Assembly: GCA_013180625.2 (NCBI GenBank)
Contig: SNVD02007061.1
Location: 186,001-250,000, forward strand
Direction: 5' to 3'
Origin: Boswellia sacra
Taxonomy: Eukaryota > Streptophyta > Magnoliopsida > Sapindales > Burseraceae
DNA: 64,000 nucleotides
Shown here: in pieces, positions 22,720 through 33,948 of the stretch
Position numbering within the stretch: position 1 is the stretch's first letter
Layout: each line of letters starts with the position of its first letter
Program-made: the position numbers and the translations under genes
The notes under the pieces: generated by a model
What the model was told of the DNA's origin: nothing
What the model saw: only the letters and a program-made list of their open reading frames with translations
Databases searched by the model: none

Positions 22720-23916
22720 CCAGTTTGGGATTGCTTCTGCTCAAGGAATAATCAAATTTTCTTTAAGAAACAACAATTAAGGTGTTTCGTAAACATTTTT
22801 TAAATCTGGTTAAGGAATAATCAGTTTAAAAGATAAATCTAGTTTTACAAAAGACTCCAAAGTAGGGTTATGGTTGCTTTTAGACCTATTTCTGTTTTTG
22901 ATACAAGGAATGTCTAATATACCCGTATCAGGGAAATAAAAGTATAAAATTAACCTTATTTATTAATTTTTTTAAAAATATGTATACTTGTTAATAAGAA
23001 AATTATTATAATTATTTATTTATTTTTCTAAATATATTTTTTTTAAAAAAATAAAACCTTGGTCGAAGCACTTTCCAGGGGGTTCACTAGACCGTTGTCG
23101 AAGATAGTAATCGACGACTGTCAAACGTTAACAACTGGCAACACCACCAACGCCAGAATAATCCTGGAGGGTAAACTATCTGTCCGTGGAGGTTTCACTG
23201 CAAAAGGACCAAGCGTTTTGCTATGGAATAAGGCAAGAATTTCAGTTGAAAATTTAGCCATCTTTTGCCACGATAACAATCGGTCCTCTATTGGTGAAAT
23301 CTTCGTAGTTGAACAGATTACCCTCTAACAATCACTATGGTGTTGGCTTTGTCATCTGACATGCCACAAAGACTGATGCCAGCAACCGTCTCTGCCAGTG
23401 GTCCAATATCCCTCCGACAACTTTTTTTTTATTTCCAAATTTTTATTTTTTTTCAAATTTCATATAATAAATTTAATAAATATAATATTTTAATATACTT
23501 TATTAATTAATAACATTTATTGAATTTATATTTATATTAATATTGTGAATTATATTTTGATATAACTTGTGTTGTCATATTTTTATATTAATTAAAAATA
23601 TTAATTATATTTTTAAAATATTATAAACAATATTATTTATGTATAAAAAGTAATATATATAAAAATAATATGAAATATTTAAAAAATTGATTATAAATAT
23701 TAATGGTAAATTATTACAGAGGGGTAATACACATGCCTATTTTAGGAATTTGAACGTAATAAAAGCAACAACAACAACCATCACAAACACATTTATTCTA
23801 CTTTTGAAAAGCACAACAATTTTTTAAAGTTAGCCTTCAAACTTATTTTAAAAGCTGATTATTTCTCTACACAATAGAAGCCGTTTATTTCTTTAGCAAC
23901 AACAATCTCAAACTTG
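22720..23916. mobile_element. Possible 1.2-kb MITE-like element with a GC-richer core
   Basis: The left edge CAGTTTGGGATTGCTTCTGC and the complement of the right edge AGTTTGAGATTGTTGTTGCT agree at most positions and continue into AAGGAATAA against AAAGAAATAA. Between them is very AT-rich sequence around a GC-richer island at 23050-23430, which holds an open frame of 89 codons (23059-23328, plus) of unknown relationship. No transposase is present, and no clear target duplication is seen. Confidence 0.35.
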
Positions 23917-23951
23917 CTCAAGTCTCCAATGGATAAAGTAGTTAATAGGTC

Positions 23952-23953
<2 letters not shown>

Positions 23954-23990
<37 letters not shown>
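23954..23990. repeat. (AT)n microsatellite
   Basis: Uninterrupted AT/TA dinucleotide run of about 37 bp. Confidence 0.95.
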
Positions 23991-23992
<2 letters not shown>

Positions 23993-24375
23993 CTCTAATT
24001 AAATTTTATAGAGTATAAAATAGGTTCCAAATTTCCATCCTCATAAATAATAAACATTGCAGTCGACCTCCCAACCAATTCGTTCCACACTTTTGCCTAC
24101 AATAGGATAGGATGTCTGAAAGTAACTCTAATAAAAAGCAGCAATTTAAAGACATATTTTGTGGTCTATGAAAGTAACACTCAGCCATCAACAGTTTTGA
24201 GAACTAATACGGTCATCCCCTACCAATTGGATCATGCTATTAAAGTTATCAAATTGTCTGCAATAATATAGAATTTTATATTTTAAAAAAATTTTAATAT
24301 TTAAAAAGTTTGGACTTCGAAATTAAAAAAAAGAATATAGAATCAAAATCATATTCAGAGTAAATAATTAAAAAA

Positions 24376-24845
24376 TTATATCAAAGAAATTATCTCATCC
24401 TTTGATCTCAAGAAAACATCAGCAAATGCCAATCGTGTTAATCCTAGATCGCTAATTTCTTGATAACGAGGATCATAAAAGTAAAGTCTTGATCCTAATT
24501 CCATACAATTAAGAAGTCTACCATAAGAGAAAAATCCACCATCCTTCCACAATCGTCAATTGGTACAGGTCCAATAGGTAGTTGTTTCGTCCAATACCTC
24601 TCGTTCATCATCCATGTTTCAAAAGAATCTTCTATTTTATCAAAAATTAGCAAAGAAAGAGCATCATTATAAACATCAAGAGCACCTATTGCATGCTGTA
24701 GGATAAGGCAAATCTATCACTTGAAGATCCTCGTTGCCCATATAAAATGAAATGATTATATGCTTAAGTTGCATGTTATTGATATTATTACAGACCAAGC
24801 AACAGAAAATTCCCGTCAAGAATACTGTTGAAGGACCTTCCGGAG
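24376..24845 (-). pseudogene. F-box-associated (FBA) domain fragment
   Basis: The minus strand reads, with one frameshift near 24695 and another near 24545, a series typical of plant F-box-associated interaction domains: FYMGNEDLQVIDLP, then GALDVYNDALSLLIF, ETWMMNERYWTKQLPIGPVP, and finally GSRLYFYDPRYQEISDLGL. The N-terminal F-box itself is not found, and the stop lies at 24378. In intact genes this domain binds substrates of SCF ubiquitin ligases. The short length, missing F-box and frameshifts make this a relic. Family recognition is from motif memory and should be confirmed by search. Confidence 0.65.
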
Positions 24846-25977
24846 TGTAACAAATAAAATGTGTGTTATCGGAGATATATTATTAATATATTGATACGAT
24901 AAGTGGGAAAGCTGTTTATCGGAGAACAAGATAGTTGATTCTGATTAAGTTCTAGCAATAAGATGTGTATTATTAATACTATAGTTCTTGATGTGCTTGA
25001 ATATAAAACTAGAGTTTTCAATTGAAGCATAACCAAGATTTACAAATACATTTGTATGGCATGAGAGATTTCACAGGAAACCTTGAGAGAATTTCAGTTA
25101 ACAAATCTTCAAGAAAATAACCACTGTCTATTTGCATTGCAATGCCCTGGATTTAGATTCCGAATCAAATTCAAGAAAATCTCCTACCATGAGAAATTTG
25201 CAAAAACTAATAGTAAAATCTCATTCTTCATCAACAAAAAAATAGCCGTTAAGTGTTTCATAAAATAGGTGAATAAATACCAGAAAAAAAAATGAAATGA
25301 GTGAATTAAAAAAATATTCAAAGAATTTTATGGAAGCAATCAAGTGAAGAAAATCATAGCAAGGTGAGAGAGCATCAATTTTGGATTTATCATAGATAGG
25401 AAGGCAGGTTTGCATTAAATTCGAAGATGACGAGTGAACTTCTGGATTCCTTTTGATGTTTCTATTTAAAGGCAATTTAAGAAAAAGGGTCATCTTAAAA
25501 AGATGACCACCCAGATGGGACATGATTATACTTTAAAATAAAAAAAAATTTACAGTCCTAGCTGAGATTAAATTTGATGTTTTAAGCTTTCTCATAAAAA
25601 ATATTAATATTATATTTTTAATTTTATTCATTACGATTCAGCTACAATGTTATAAAATTAGTCCTGCTGGGCTCCCAAAAACAACCTTATAAGATTTGGA
25701 CTAATTAATTATTCTCACGTTATTTTTCAAATTTTGACAAAATCTCCAAAAACCAGCGTTAGTTAACCTTTAGTTTCTTTTGCTATTTCTTCTTGTAGTG
25801 ATGTTCATTTTCAACGGAGGAGCATCTTTTAACTTAAGTTAAATTTGAAATTAAGATATCTTTAAAATACATTAGTCTACATGTACCTAATATTTAATAA
25901 GCACTCAGATTATTCAACTTTATTTTACAGAAAATTTAAAAATAAAGTCTTATGTTGCAAAATTTCATGTTGTCTAA
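24846..25977. other. Intergenic, nothing recognised
   Basis: AT-rich DNA with scattered stops in all frames. No repeats or coding similarity that I can support. Confidence 0.4.
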
Positions 25978-26054
25978 TAGATATATTCCGTGATGTATCT
26001 ATCATTAGTTCATCGGCGATGAACTAATGATAGATACATCACGGAATATATCTA
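25978..26054. repeat. Perfect palindrome: 38-bp arms, 1-nt centre
   Basis: The left arm 25978-26015 (TAGATATATTCCGTGATGTA and onward to CATCG) is the exact reverse complement of 26017-26054, separated by a single G at 26016. The first base beyond each arm no longer pairs. No similar sequence occurs elsewhere in the window. Confidence 0.95.
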
Positions 26055-26354
26055 GAAGAAGCACAAACCAGTAAAGAATTATTTTTGAAATAGAAATGAA
26101 TAATCATCATAGGCAAATTAATTATTGGAATTAGCTATAACAAATTGATCAAGCTAACGTGTTTCTTCACTTAGAATTTTCGAATGTGTCTGTTTGTGTT
26201 TTTTGAGTTTTTGTTTTTAGAATTTGAAAATAATGTGTGGTTGATTTTTAATTTTTTTAAATTTTGAGAATGATATGTGATTGATTTTTCATTTAATTGT
26301 ATTGAAAAATGTAGATTTTCAAAAAACAGAATTTGCAAAATATAAACAAACAAA

Positions 26355-26770
26355 ACCCTTTTGCTCTTTAGGAATTGCTTTTGAGAAGTGAGCTCACTAT
26401 TTCACTCTAAAAAACTTGCATATCAAATATTTCAAATTTTCAATAAAGACTGATCGTATGCACATAAAAAATGTATACATATTCAAAAAAATCCCCAACT
26501 TACAGCCTTGGGCCTTTGAGTGCATTGGATCTTTGAGTTCAGCTTTCTTGCGAAACCAGCCGATCTCTAGAAATCTTTTTGATCGATTCAAAGATAAAGA
26601 ACTCACACAATTTCTCTTCTTTGATTTGTCTCCTAAACACTCTATTCTAGTGAAAAAAAATAATAATAATAAATAACATGGGGGTAGGGGTCTATGAATG
26701 TTTGTGAAAGAGGACAATAAGGCTTTGACTTTTTATATAGATAACACCAAGATCAATATTAATTCTTTCA
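26355..26770 (-). repeat. Dispersed repeat copy A, homologous to 47640-48060
   Basis: Shared phrases in the same orientation include AAATGTATACATATT, AACTTACAGCCTT, GCATCAA or GCATATCAAATA, and TTCTTGCG/TTCATGGG-AAAC-CAGCCGAT/AGGCCAAT. Copy B lies just upstream of the TNL relic's TIR exon, so copy A is probably the 5' flank of another lost TNL copy. A frame of about 106 codons on the minus strand has no recognised domain. Confidence 0.6.
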
Positions 26771-26887
26771 TGATTTCTTAAACTCTTCCTCAACCAAAAC
26801 GATGGAAGGAATAACTAACGATATTTTTGGAATTCTCTTCACTTTTTATCATTATTACATTCTATTAATCCAAAGACACAACTATAC

Positions 26888-26988
26888 TTAAAATAGCATA
26901 ACATTATGCTAGACATAGTTAGTGTGTGTGTGTGTGTGTTAAAATAGCATAACATTAAGCTAGACATAATTAGTGTGTGTGTGTGCGT
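26888..26988. repeat. Tandem duplication with GT microsatellites
   Basis: A unit of about 51 bp, TTAAAATAGCATAACATTAT then GCTAGACATAGTTAG and a GT run, occurs twice in direct orientation with few differences. Each copy also holds the small inverted pair AGCATAA...TTATGCT (mutated in the second). Confidence 0.9.
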
Positions 26989-27705
26989 CTGTAATAGTTT
27001 AAAAGAGTGGAGTTTAATGAGTTTAAAAGTGAGGATCGAATAGAATCCCCTTATTAGATATTATAGGTGATATACGTGATAATAAGCTAGTTATTTTTGT
27101 TCATGCATGAGGCCCATGGTGTAACCTAAGACTTCATTCCCCAGCGTCTGAAAGCCCATTGCCCATGCAAAAGGCCCACATATATTAAGATTGAAATTCT
27201 TGCAAAAGGCTAATGGGAGTGTGGTTTTGTTCTGAACGCTTTGCCTGCTGTTATGGTGCTTTGAGTATGAAAATTATGAAAGGAGTACAGTCCATCACCC
27301 TCTGCCATGTTGCCTAACTTTTGCTCCTGAAGATTTTGCTGTGTTGCGTTGTTGGATAGATTTGGTGGAGAAGAGGCAGCCACCGCAAGTATGAATTTTG
27401 GTCGGTATTTATCTCATTTCTTATCCTTCACCAAAGCATTAAGAAACTTTTTTGATTGAAGGTCAAAAAACTCTAGAATATGATGTCTGGAAAATTTTTT
27501 TTTGACTGATTAGTTAAACTAATTGTTCATGAACCAGTCTAAATATTGTGAGCTGAGTGGGCATAAGGGAGGCTTTTAAACATTAGCCAATTATAAATAA
27601 CAAAACATACACCTATGTACGTGTGAAGCGGACTGGGACCTGGACTCACTAACTTCAGCAGATTATCAAGATAATTAAACATTATTTAGTTTTATGTTTA
27701 TATTC
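26989..27705. other. Intergenic, nothing recognised
   Basis: No coding similarity or repeats that I can support before the copia element's target duplication at 27706. Confidence 0.4.
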
Positions 27706-27710
27706 GTTCC

Positions 27711-28096
27711 TGTTGGGGATGCAATGCAAACTCAGAATAGAATTTGGGAGAAAATTAACTTGTATTAACAGAGAAAATTCATATACAAGAATTACACAAA
27801 AACTCTCCTAAACTAATCCTGGAGCTCAACCTGGCTCTCTAACACTTAGAACTCTCTGATTCTAATTCCTGAACTCTCTCTGGAGTTTCTTTGATGCTTA
27901 ATCAAGGCAGAATTCGTCCCATATTTATAGGGAAATTCTGCATGAAAATTCAACCAAGTTAGGCCACCTAACTTTGACATACAATATGGGAGGTGCCTAA
28001 CTTTGACTCAATTCATTCACATGGGAGGGATTCTGGAAGCCATGCATGTCATGCATGAGCTCATCAGAATTCTAGAACTCATGCATGAGCTCATCA
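27711..28096 (-). repeat. 3' LTR of the copia element (left), 386 bp
   Basis: On the plus strand it runs from TGTTGGGGAT to GAGCTCATCA. A TATA-like CTATAAATATGGG lies on the minus strand near 27922-27934. It lacks the extra 9 bp of the right LTR. Confidence 0.92.
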
Positions 28097-28114
28097 ATTC
28101 TCCCCCTCCATCCC
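28097..28114 (-). other. Polypurine tract of the copia element
   Basis: On the minus strand GGGATGGAGGGGGAGAAT directly abuts the 3' LTR. Confidence 0.85.
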
Positions 28115-28207
28115 ATGTGAAAGGGAGTAATAACAAAAGTAATTAGACAGCTTCTAATCTAACTATGTCTCTGCATAGTTCTAGCTTGTTTCTGGTGACC
28201 ACTTTTG

Positions 28208-30490
28208 TTAACATGTCGGCTGATTCTCTTTAGTATGGATCTTCACTAGTTTCAACAGTTGCTTGTCCATCACCTCACGTATCCAATGATAACGGATGTC
28301 GATATGCTTCGTTCGAGAATGGTACACTGAATTCTTGCTCAAATCCAAAGCACTTTGACTGTCACAGTGTACTTTGTACTCCTTTTGCTCGATCCCAAGT
28401 TCTTGGAGAAACCGCTTCAACCACAACATTTCTTTTCTAGCTTCCGCTGCGGTAATGTATTCTGCCTCTGTCGTGGATAGCGCAACACACTTCTGCAGTC
28501 TTGACTGCCATGATACAGCTCCCCCTGCAAAAGTGTAAACAAAACCTGATGTAGATTTCCTACTATCAGGATCTCCGGCCATATCTGAATCTGTATAGCC
28601 TTCCAAGATTGGATCAGCTCCCCCGTAACACAAGCATATCTTCGAGGTACCTTTAAGGTATCTGAGAATCCACTTGACTGCCTCCCAATGTTCTTTCCCT
28701 GGGTTGGAAAGAAATCTGCTCACGACTCCTACAGCATGAGCAATATCTGGTCTTGTACATACCATGGCATACATCAAACTTCCTACAGCAGAAGAATAGG
28801 GCACCGACGCCATGTCCTCTATCTCTTTCTTGGATGAGGGACATGATCTCTTACTCAGTTTGAAATGATTAGCCAGTGGCATGCTAACTAGCTTAGCACC
28901 ATCCATGTTAAACCTTTGAATCATCCGTTCAACATATTTCTCCTGAGACAGCCATAATTTCTTCTGTTTCCTGTCTCGATGAATGTGCATCCCCAAGATT
29001 TGCTGAGCTGGTCCCAAGTCCTTCATATCGAAGGTTTTTGAAAGTTCCTTCTTTAGCTGCGTTATTTTTGTTGCATCCTTCCCGACGATCAGTATGTCGT
29101 CCACATATAGCATGAGTGCAACAAAGTCTCTATTTGGAAGTTTCTAAAAGTAGAGACACTGGTCTGCAGCGGTTCTTTTATACCCATGACTCACCATGAA
29201 AGAGTCAAACTTCTTGTACCATTGCCTTGGTGCTTGTTTGAGGCAATACAAGCTCTTTTTGAGCTTACACACGAGGTGTTCTTTTTCTTGAACCTCGAAT
29301 CCTTCTGGCTGCTCCATGTAGATTTCTTCATGCAAGTCTCCATGAAGAAATGCTATCTTCACATCCATCTGTTCGAGCTCCAAATCAAGACTTGCGGTTA
29401 ATCCAAGGATGACACGGATTGAGGACATTTTTACTACCGGTGAAAAGATTTCATTGAAGTCAATTCGTTTCTGCTGAAGGAATCCTTTTACCACCAATCG
29501 GGCTTTGTGCTTCATCACCTTTCCTATTCCATCTTTCTTGAGCTTGAATACCCACTTGTTCTTCAGTGCATTCTTTCCGTTTGGGAGCTCGACTAGTTCA
29601 TAAGTTTTGTTCTTCTCTAAAGAATTCATCTCATCTCGCATTGCATGCAGCCATCGTTCTTTATCTGGATGAGATAAAGCTTCACCAAAGCTTTCTGGCT
29701 CCCCTTCATCAGTAAGCAGTGTATACTTTGATTCCGGATATCTCCTTGACGGAATCCGACCTCGCTCAGATCGTCGTAGCTGAGGTTCTTCATTTCCAGG
29801 AGGTACAGCAGCTTCTATAGGTGATTATGGCTCCCCCGGCTCAGCAATCTCTTAATTTTCCTCCTCTTGATCTGCTTCCAGAATTTCTTCTGGTACTTCA
29901 TCATTTCTTGTAGCATTTGGTGTTGGGGTAGAATCTTCAACAATATCTGGGGCACTGCTAGTGGGATTTGTAGATATTGTTATCTTTTCAGCGTCTTCAT
30001 ATGTTTGGTCTTCGTGAAATACGACATCTTTACTCCGGATGACTTTCTTTTCTTTGGGATCCCATAATCTGTATCCGAATTCTTCATCTCCATAACCGAT
30101 GAAGATATGTGGAACAGTTCTTGCATCGAGCTTCTGTCTGAGCTCCTTGGATACATGTACGAAGGCTAAACAACCAAACACTTTTAAATGATTATAGGAG
30201 GGCTTTTTATTAGACCATACCTTTTCTGGAATCTCGAAGTTCAGTGGCGCCGATGGTGCTCTGTTGATTAAGTAACAGGCGGTGTGAACTGCCTCCCTAG
30301 CCATTCTGAGCATGCCTTGGGTAACTTAGCCAATCTGAGCATGCTTCTGACTCGTTCCATGATGGTTCAATTCATCCTCTCGGCCACTCCATTGTGCTGT
30401 GGTGTGCGTGGGACCATTCTTTCATGTCGAATGCCATATCTTCGACAGTAGGCATTGAACTCTCTGGAGGTATACTCGCCTCCGTTATCT
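28208..30490 (-). pseudogene. Copia integrase C-terminus, reverse transcriptase and RNase H, decayed
   Basis: Read from 30490 down: the integrase C-terminal part with the PYNHLKVFGC-like motif (PSYNHLKVFGCLAFVHVS), then the RT start NKTYELVELPNGKNALKNKW, QMDVKIAFLHGDLHEEIYM, the LKQAPRQWY box, and the catalytic LYVDDILIVG. RNase H follows with GYTDSDMAGD and STTEAEYI, ending TKHIDIRYHWIRE near 28290. Stops occur around 29850 (TAA), 29824 (TGA) and 29144, and the region around 30320 is also disrupted. The frame's last stop is near 28208. The product would reverse-transcribe element RNA. Confidence 0.9.
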
Positions 30491-32148
30491 GATCAGAGGC
30501 ATTTTAACTTCTTACCCGTTTCACGTTCTACCATGGCATGAAACTCCTTGAACTTCTCCAGAACTTCATCCTTCGTCTTGAGGAAATACACCCACACTTT
30601 TCGAGATGCATCATCAATGAAGGTCAAGAAATACCTTTTACCGCCTAGACTTTCCACTTCGAGAGGTCCGCATACATCACTGTGTACTAGCTCTAACAAC
30701 TTTGATTTCTTCACTGATGAGGAGCTGAATGACACCCTCCGTTGTTTCCCATACAAACAATAGTCGCAAGGATGAGATGCTGCATCCTTGGAAACAGTGA
30801 TCAGCTTCTTTTTCTGAAGAGTTGATAAACCCTTCTCACCCATGTGACCGAGCCTTTTATGCCACAAATCCAGAGGTACCATGTGCTCTGCTACATGAAG
30901 GCTCTCTCCGTTTATCTTTACATGGGTCCTGTAAAGATTATCACATAATTTACCTCGAGCAACCACCATGACCCCTTTCAACATCTTCCATGTACCATTG
31001 GTGAAGCAGCTCTCATAGCCTTGCTGATCAAAGGCTTTTACCGAGAGCAAGTTGAGTCGAAGATCTGGTACATGACGAACGTCCTTCAAAGTTATTTTGC
31101 ATCCGACGTTCGTTTGGAATTGAATATCACCAATTCCCATGATTTTGGCGGTGCTGTTGTTTCCCATCTTCACTATCCCAAAGTCTCCTGCTTTGTACGT
31201 GGTGAAGATCTCTCTGCAAGGAGTGACATGGCAGGAAGCTGCTGTGTCTATTGCCCATTCTACTCCTTGGTCTGCTGTGTGGAAGCATGTCTCTTCTGCA
31301 CAAATGGTCACATCTTCTACAACGGTAACTCGTGGCTCGTCGCTACTTTGTGCTTGTGAACTCTCCTGGTTCTGCTTCTGAAGACTGCGACAATTTCTCT
31401 TCATGTGACCCTCTTTGCCACAGTGATAGCATTTGTAGGTGGGTCTCCGCCCATCTGTTGATCTGCCCTTTCTGTTTGTCGATCTACCTCTGCTTTTGCT
31501 TCTACCTCTTCTCCAGTCTTCACCTCGAGACTGTCTTCCTCGATTCTCCATGATGTAGGCTTCATCTTGATTGGCGCCTGCATCTTTTCTTCTCGCCTCC
31601 TCGTTCATTAAAGCATCCTTAACCGTTGATAAAGTAAGTTTGCCTCCGGGTGCTGAATTACTAATGGAGACCACTAACGTTTCCCATGAATCTAGAAGGG
31701 AACTGAGAAGTAAAAGGGCTTGTTCTTCATCTCCAAGCTGTAACTCGACTGCTGTTAACTGATTCACCAAGTTCTGGAACTCACTTGTATGTTCTGCTAC
31801 AAGAGTTCCGCTCTGCAACTTCAAGTTTACAGGCCGTCTCATCAGGATGGCTTTGTTCCGTGCTGACTTGGCTTGATACATACTCTCTAATTTTGTCCAT
31901 AGAGAATATGCATCTGTTTCTTTGGCTACATGGTGGAAGACACTATGGTCGATCCATTGCCTGATCTGACCGATGCATTTTCTGTTAATTTTCTTCCACT
32001 CTTCCTCTTTTTCTGTCTCAAGTCTCTACCCTTGAAATTCTATAGGATCATATAGATCCTTACAACTAAGGAGATCCTCCATCCTGGGCCTTCATAGTGT
32101 GTAATTGGTAGCAGTCAATTTAATCATGGCTCCAGATGATTCTTCCAT
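30491..32148 (-). pseudogene. Copia gag, protease and integrase core, decayed
   Basis: The start is MEESSGAMIKLTATNYTL at 32148, followed at once by TGA where relatives have tryptophan, and by a TAG after DPIEFQG. The rest is open to 30493. It includes a gag core, the zinc knuckle CYHCGKEGHMKRNC near 31410, a protease with AIDTAASCHVTP, the GAG-pre-integrase segment LWHKRLGHMGEKGL, and the integrase core to KKLKCL, where TGA stands for the arginine of the usual RSDNGGEY. CGA to TGA is the simplest explanation for that stop. Confidence 0.9.
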
Positions 32149-32480
32149 TTTAGAATAATTAATTCACTAAAATAGAAATTGAATTTCAAAAATTTGAGCC
32201 CACCGTTATGTCCGGAACGGTCAAAAATGGTGGAATAGCCTCTTCTGGGGCTCAAAAATTCCTTTTATGCAATAAATACTAAGCTTGGAAATTCTAAGGA
32301 CTAAACTGAAATTTTTTAAGGGCTAAACTAAAATTTCAGAAACTAAAAGGGAGCATAATGTCATTCACCATAACTACAGGGGCCAAACTAAAATTTTCTA
32401 AGGACTGAAATGTAAATTTTAAAAATTCAGGGGGTCAAAAGTAATTACCTAAAAATACAGGGGCCAAACTGTAATTTCAG
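32149..32480 (-). repeat. Copia leader, degenerate short repeats
   Basis: The plus strand repeats phrases of the type GGGGCCAAACTAAAATTTT, AAGGACTAAACTGAAAT and AGGGGCCAAACTGTAATTTC about five or six times with many changes. No coding sequence. Confidence 0.6.
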
Positions 32481-32490
32481 AAAAATATGC

Positions 32491-32632
32491 TGACGTGGTA
32501 GTGTCTGGACACGTGGCTCTGACGTGGCGCTGACGTGGCGCTGCTGACGTAGACTTGATGACGTGGCTTTGCCGACGTGGCAAAAGTGCGCTGACGTGTC
32601 GGATGACGTGGTGCTGACGTGGGTCGTCTTCT
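32491..32632 (-). promoter_or_regulatory. Cluster of TGACGTGG (CCACGTCA) motifs in the copia leader
   Basis: Six exact TGACGTGG octamers and four one-base variants (TGACGTAG, CGACGTGG, TGACGTGT, ACACGTGG) lie within about 140 bp. TGACG and ACGTGG cores are known plant bZIP-factor sites. The cluster is downstream of the 5' LTR and upstream of gag, so it would be transcribed. A regulatory role is inferred from motif density alone. Confidence 0.5.
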
Positions 32633-32830
32633 ACCTTGAGACGCGCGTGCGGCTTCTCTGGTGGTCGGATAGGTCACCGAAAAATTACAGAATGATCAGC
32701 ACGCGTCACGAACACACAGAACACTTCAAATTCAGAATTCAAAGACTTTCCGAAAAATCGAAATTTTCCAGAAACAGGGGACGAATTTTCTTTGAATTTT
32801 TTCTCTCTGTTCTGACGTTCCAGGAGCTCA

Positions 32831-32849
32831 ACCTGGCTCTGATACCACT
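32831..32849 (-). other. Primer-binding site of the copia element (initiator tRNA-Met type)
   Basis: On the minus strand the LTR ends in CCCCAACA and is followed by AGTGGTATCAGAGCCAGGTT. TGGTATCAGAGCC is the usual complement of the plant initiator methionine tRNA 3' end. Confidence 0.88.
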
Positions 32850-33244
32850 TGTTGGGGATGCAATGCAAATTCAGAACAGAATTTGGGAGAAAATTAACTT
32901 GTATTAACATAGAAAATTCATATACAAGAATTACACAAAAACTCTCCTAAACTAATCCTGGAGCTCAACCTGGCTCTCTAACACTTAGAACTCTCTAGTT
33001 CTAATTCCTGAACTCTCTCTGGAGTTTCTCTGATGCTTAATCATGACAGAATTCATCCCATATTTATACGGAAATTCTGCATGAAAATTCAACCAAGTTA
33101 GGCCACCTAACTTTGACATACAATATGGGAGGTGCCTAACTTTGACTCAATTCATTCACATGGGAGGGATTCTGGAAGCCATGCATGTCATGCATGAGCT
33201 CATCAGAATTCTAGAACTCATGCATGTCATGCATGAGCTCATCA
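32850..33244 (-). repeat. 5' LTR of the copia element (right), 395 bp
   Basis: Nearly identical to the left LTR. It has one additional ATGCATGTC-type 9-bp unit near 33220-33230, a slippage product beside an existing copy. Confidence 0.92.
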
Positions 33245-33249
33245 GTTCC

Positions 33250-33718
33250 GACAGTTTCAACTTACAACTGTGTTAGGTTTCTGGTCCATGCAGTAGAACT
33301 AGTTTCCAGGTCTCGTGTCAAAAGTTCCAAGTTTGACCTAAAAAATTACAAGTCTAAGTTTAATGTTACTGATTTCCTGTTTGGTACACATTATCGTCTT
33401 CATTTAGGTACCCAAGTTTCAAAGTCAGACAAAAAGTATCTCTTACGATTTAGCTTGAAAATGGGGTAATATCACATATTACTCCTGACATATGAGGTAA
33501 TATTACTAAAAAATATAATTTTATATTTGTATCATCAATCAACAACTTCTATCATCCAGATCCAATCAACAACTTCTGTCTATCTATCCACAAACAGTGA
33601 GGATAAAACACGAATTCTATACAAAATTAAATCTCAAACAAGCTAAATATAAAAAATAAATATAATAAAAAGTTCAATGCAATAGCGTTGGAAGTATTAG
33701 CTAGGAACCCAAAACCTA
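33250..33718. other. Intergenic, nothing recognised
   Basis: A short inverted pair, GTAATATCACATATTACTCC against ATGAGGTAATATTAC, lies at about 33465-33506. No coding similarity. Confidence 0.35.
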
Positions 33719-33780
33719 GTTAACCATGAATCCCCATAATCAAGCTAACCATGAATCCCCATAATCAAGCAAATCATCAA
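33719..33780. repeat. Tandem duplication of about 30 bp
   Basis: TAACCATGAATCCCCATAAT followed by CAAGC occurs twice in direct succession. Confidence 0.85.
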
Positions 33781-33925
33781 ACCAAAAGCCAACAATCATT
33801 ACCCCCTACATCAAGCAAACATTAAATGCAACAACATTGAGTACAGAATACAGAACACAGAATCCAAATCCTATAACCCATCAACACACCAGGCACTAGG
33901 GACGGGCCAGAAATCCCATTGTGGT

Positions 33926-33948
33926 GGGGTGGGGGGTGGGGTGTGGGG
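33926..33948 (+). other. Potential G-quadruplex motif
   Basis: Four guanine runs of 4, 6, 4 and 4 bases separated by T, T and TGT. This fits the strict G-quadruplex pattern with very short loops. No gene is adjacent. Confidence 0.7.

Larger units (their letters stand above)
27711..33244 (-). mobile_element. Complete Ty1/copia retrotransposon (Tork/Tnt1-like), target duplication GTTCC
   Basis: Direct LTRs of 386 and 395 bp bound gag and pol on the minus strand. GTTCC occurs at 27706-27710 and 33245-33249. The primer-binding site (32831-32849) and polypurine tract (28097-28114) sit in the right places. The domain order gag, protease, integrase, RT, RNase H is the copia order. I count ten substitutions plus one 9-bp difference between the LTRs, about 2.6%, so the insertion is fairly young, around one million years if a rate near 1.3e-8 per site per year holds, which is an assumption. 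Several nonsense codons make it non-functional. Confidence 0.92.

Noticed and set aside
26397..26717. A 106-codon minus-strand gene in dispersed repeat copy A
   Set aside because: The homologous frame in copy B is not open, so coding is not conserved between the copies.
32831..32849. A tRNA gene remnant at the methionine-tRNA-like sequences (also 37337 and 60760)
   Set aside because: Only the short complement of the tRNA 3' end is present, at the position of primer-binding sites. No cloverleaf can be formed.
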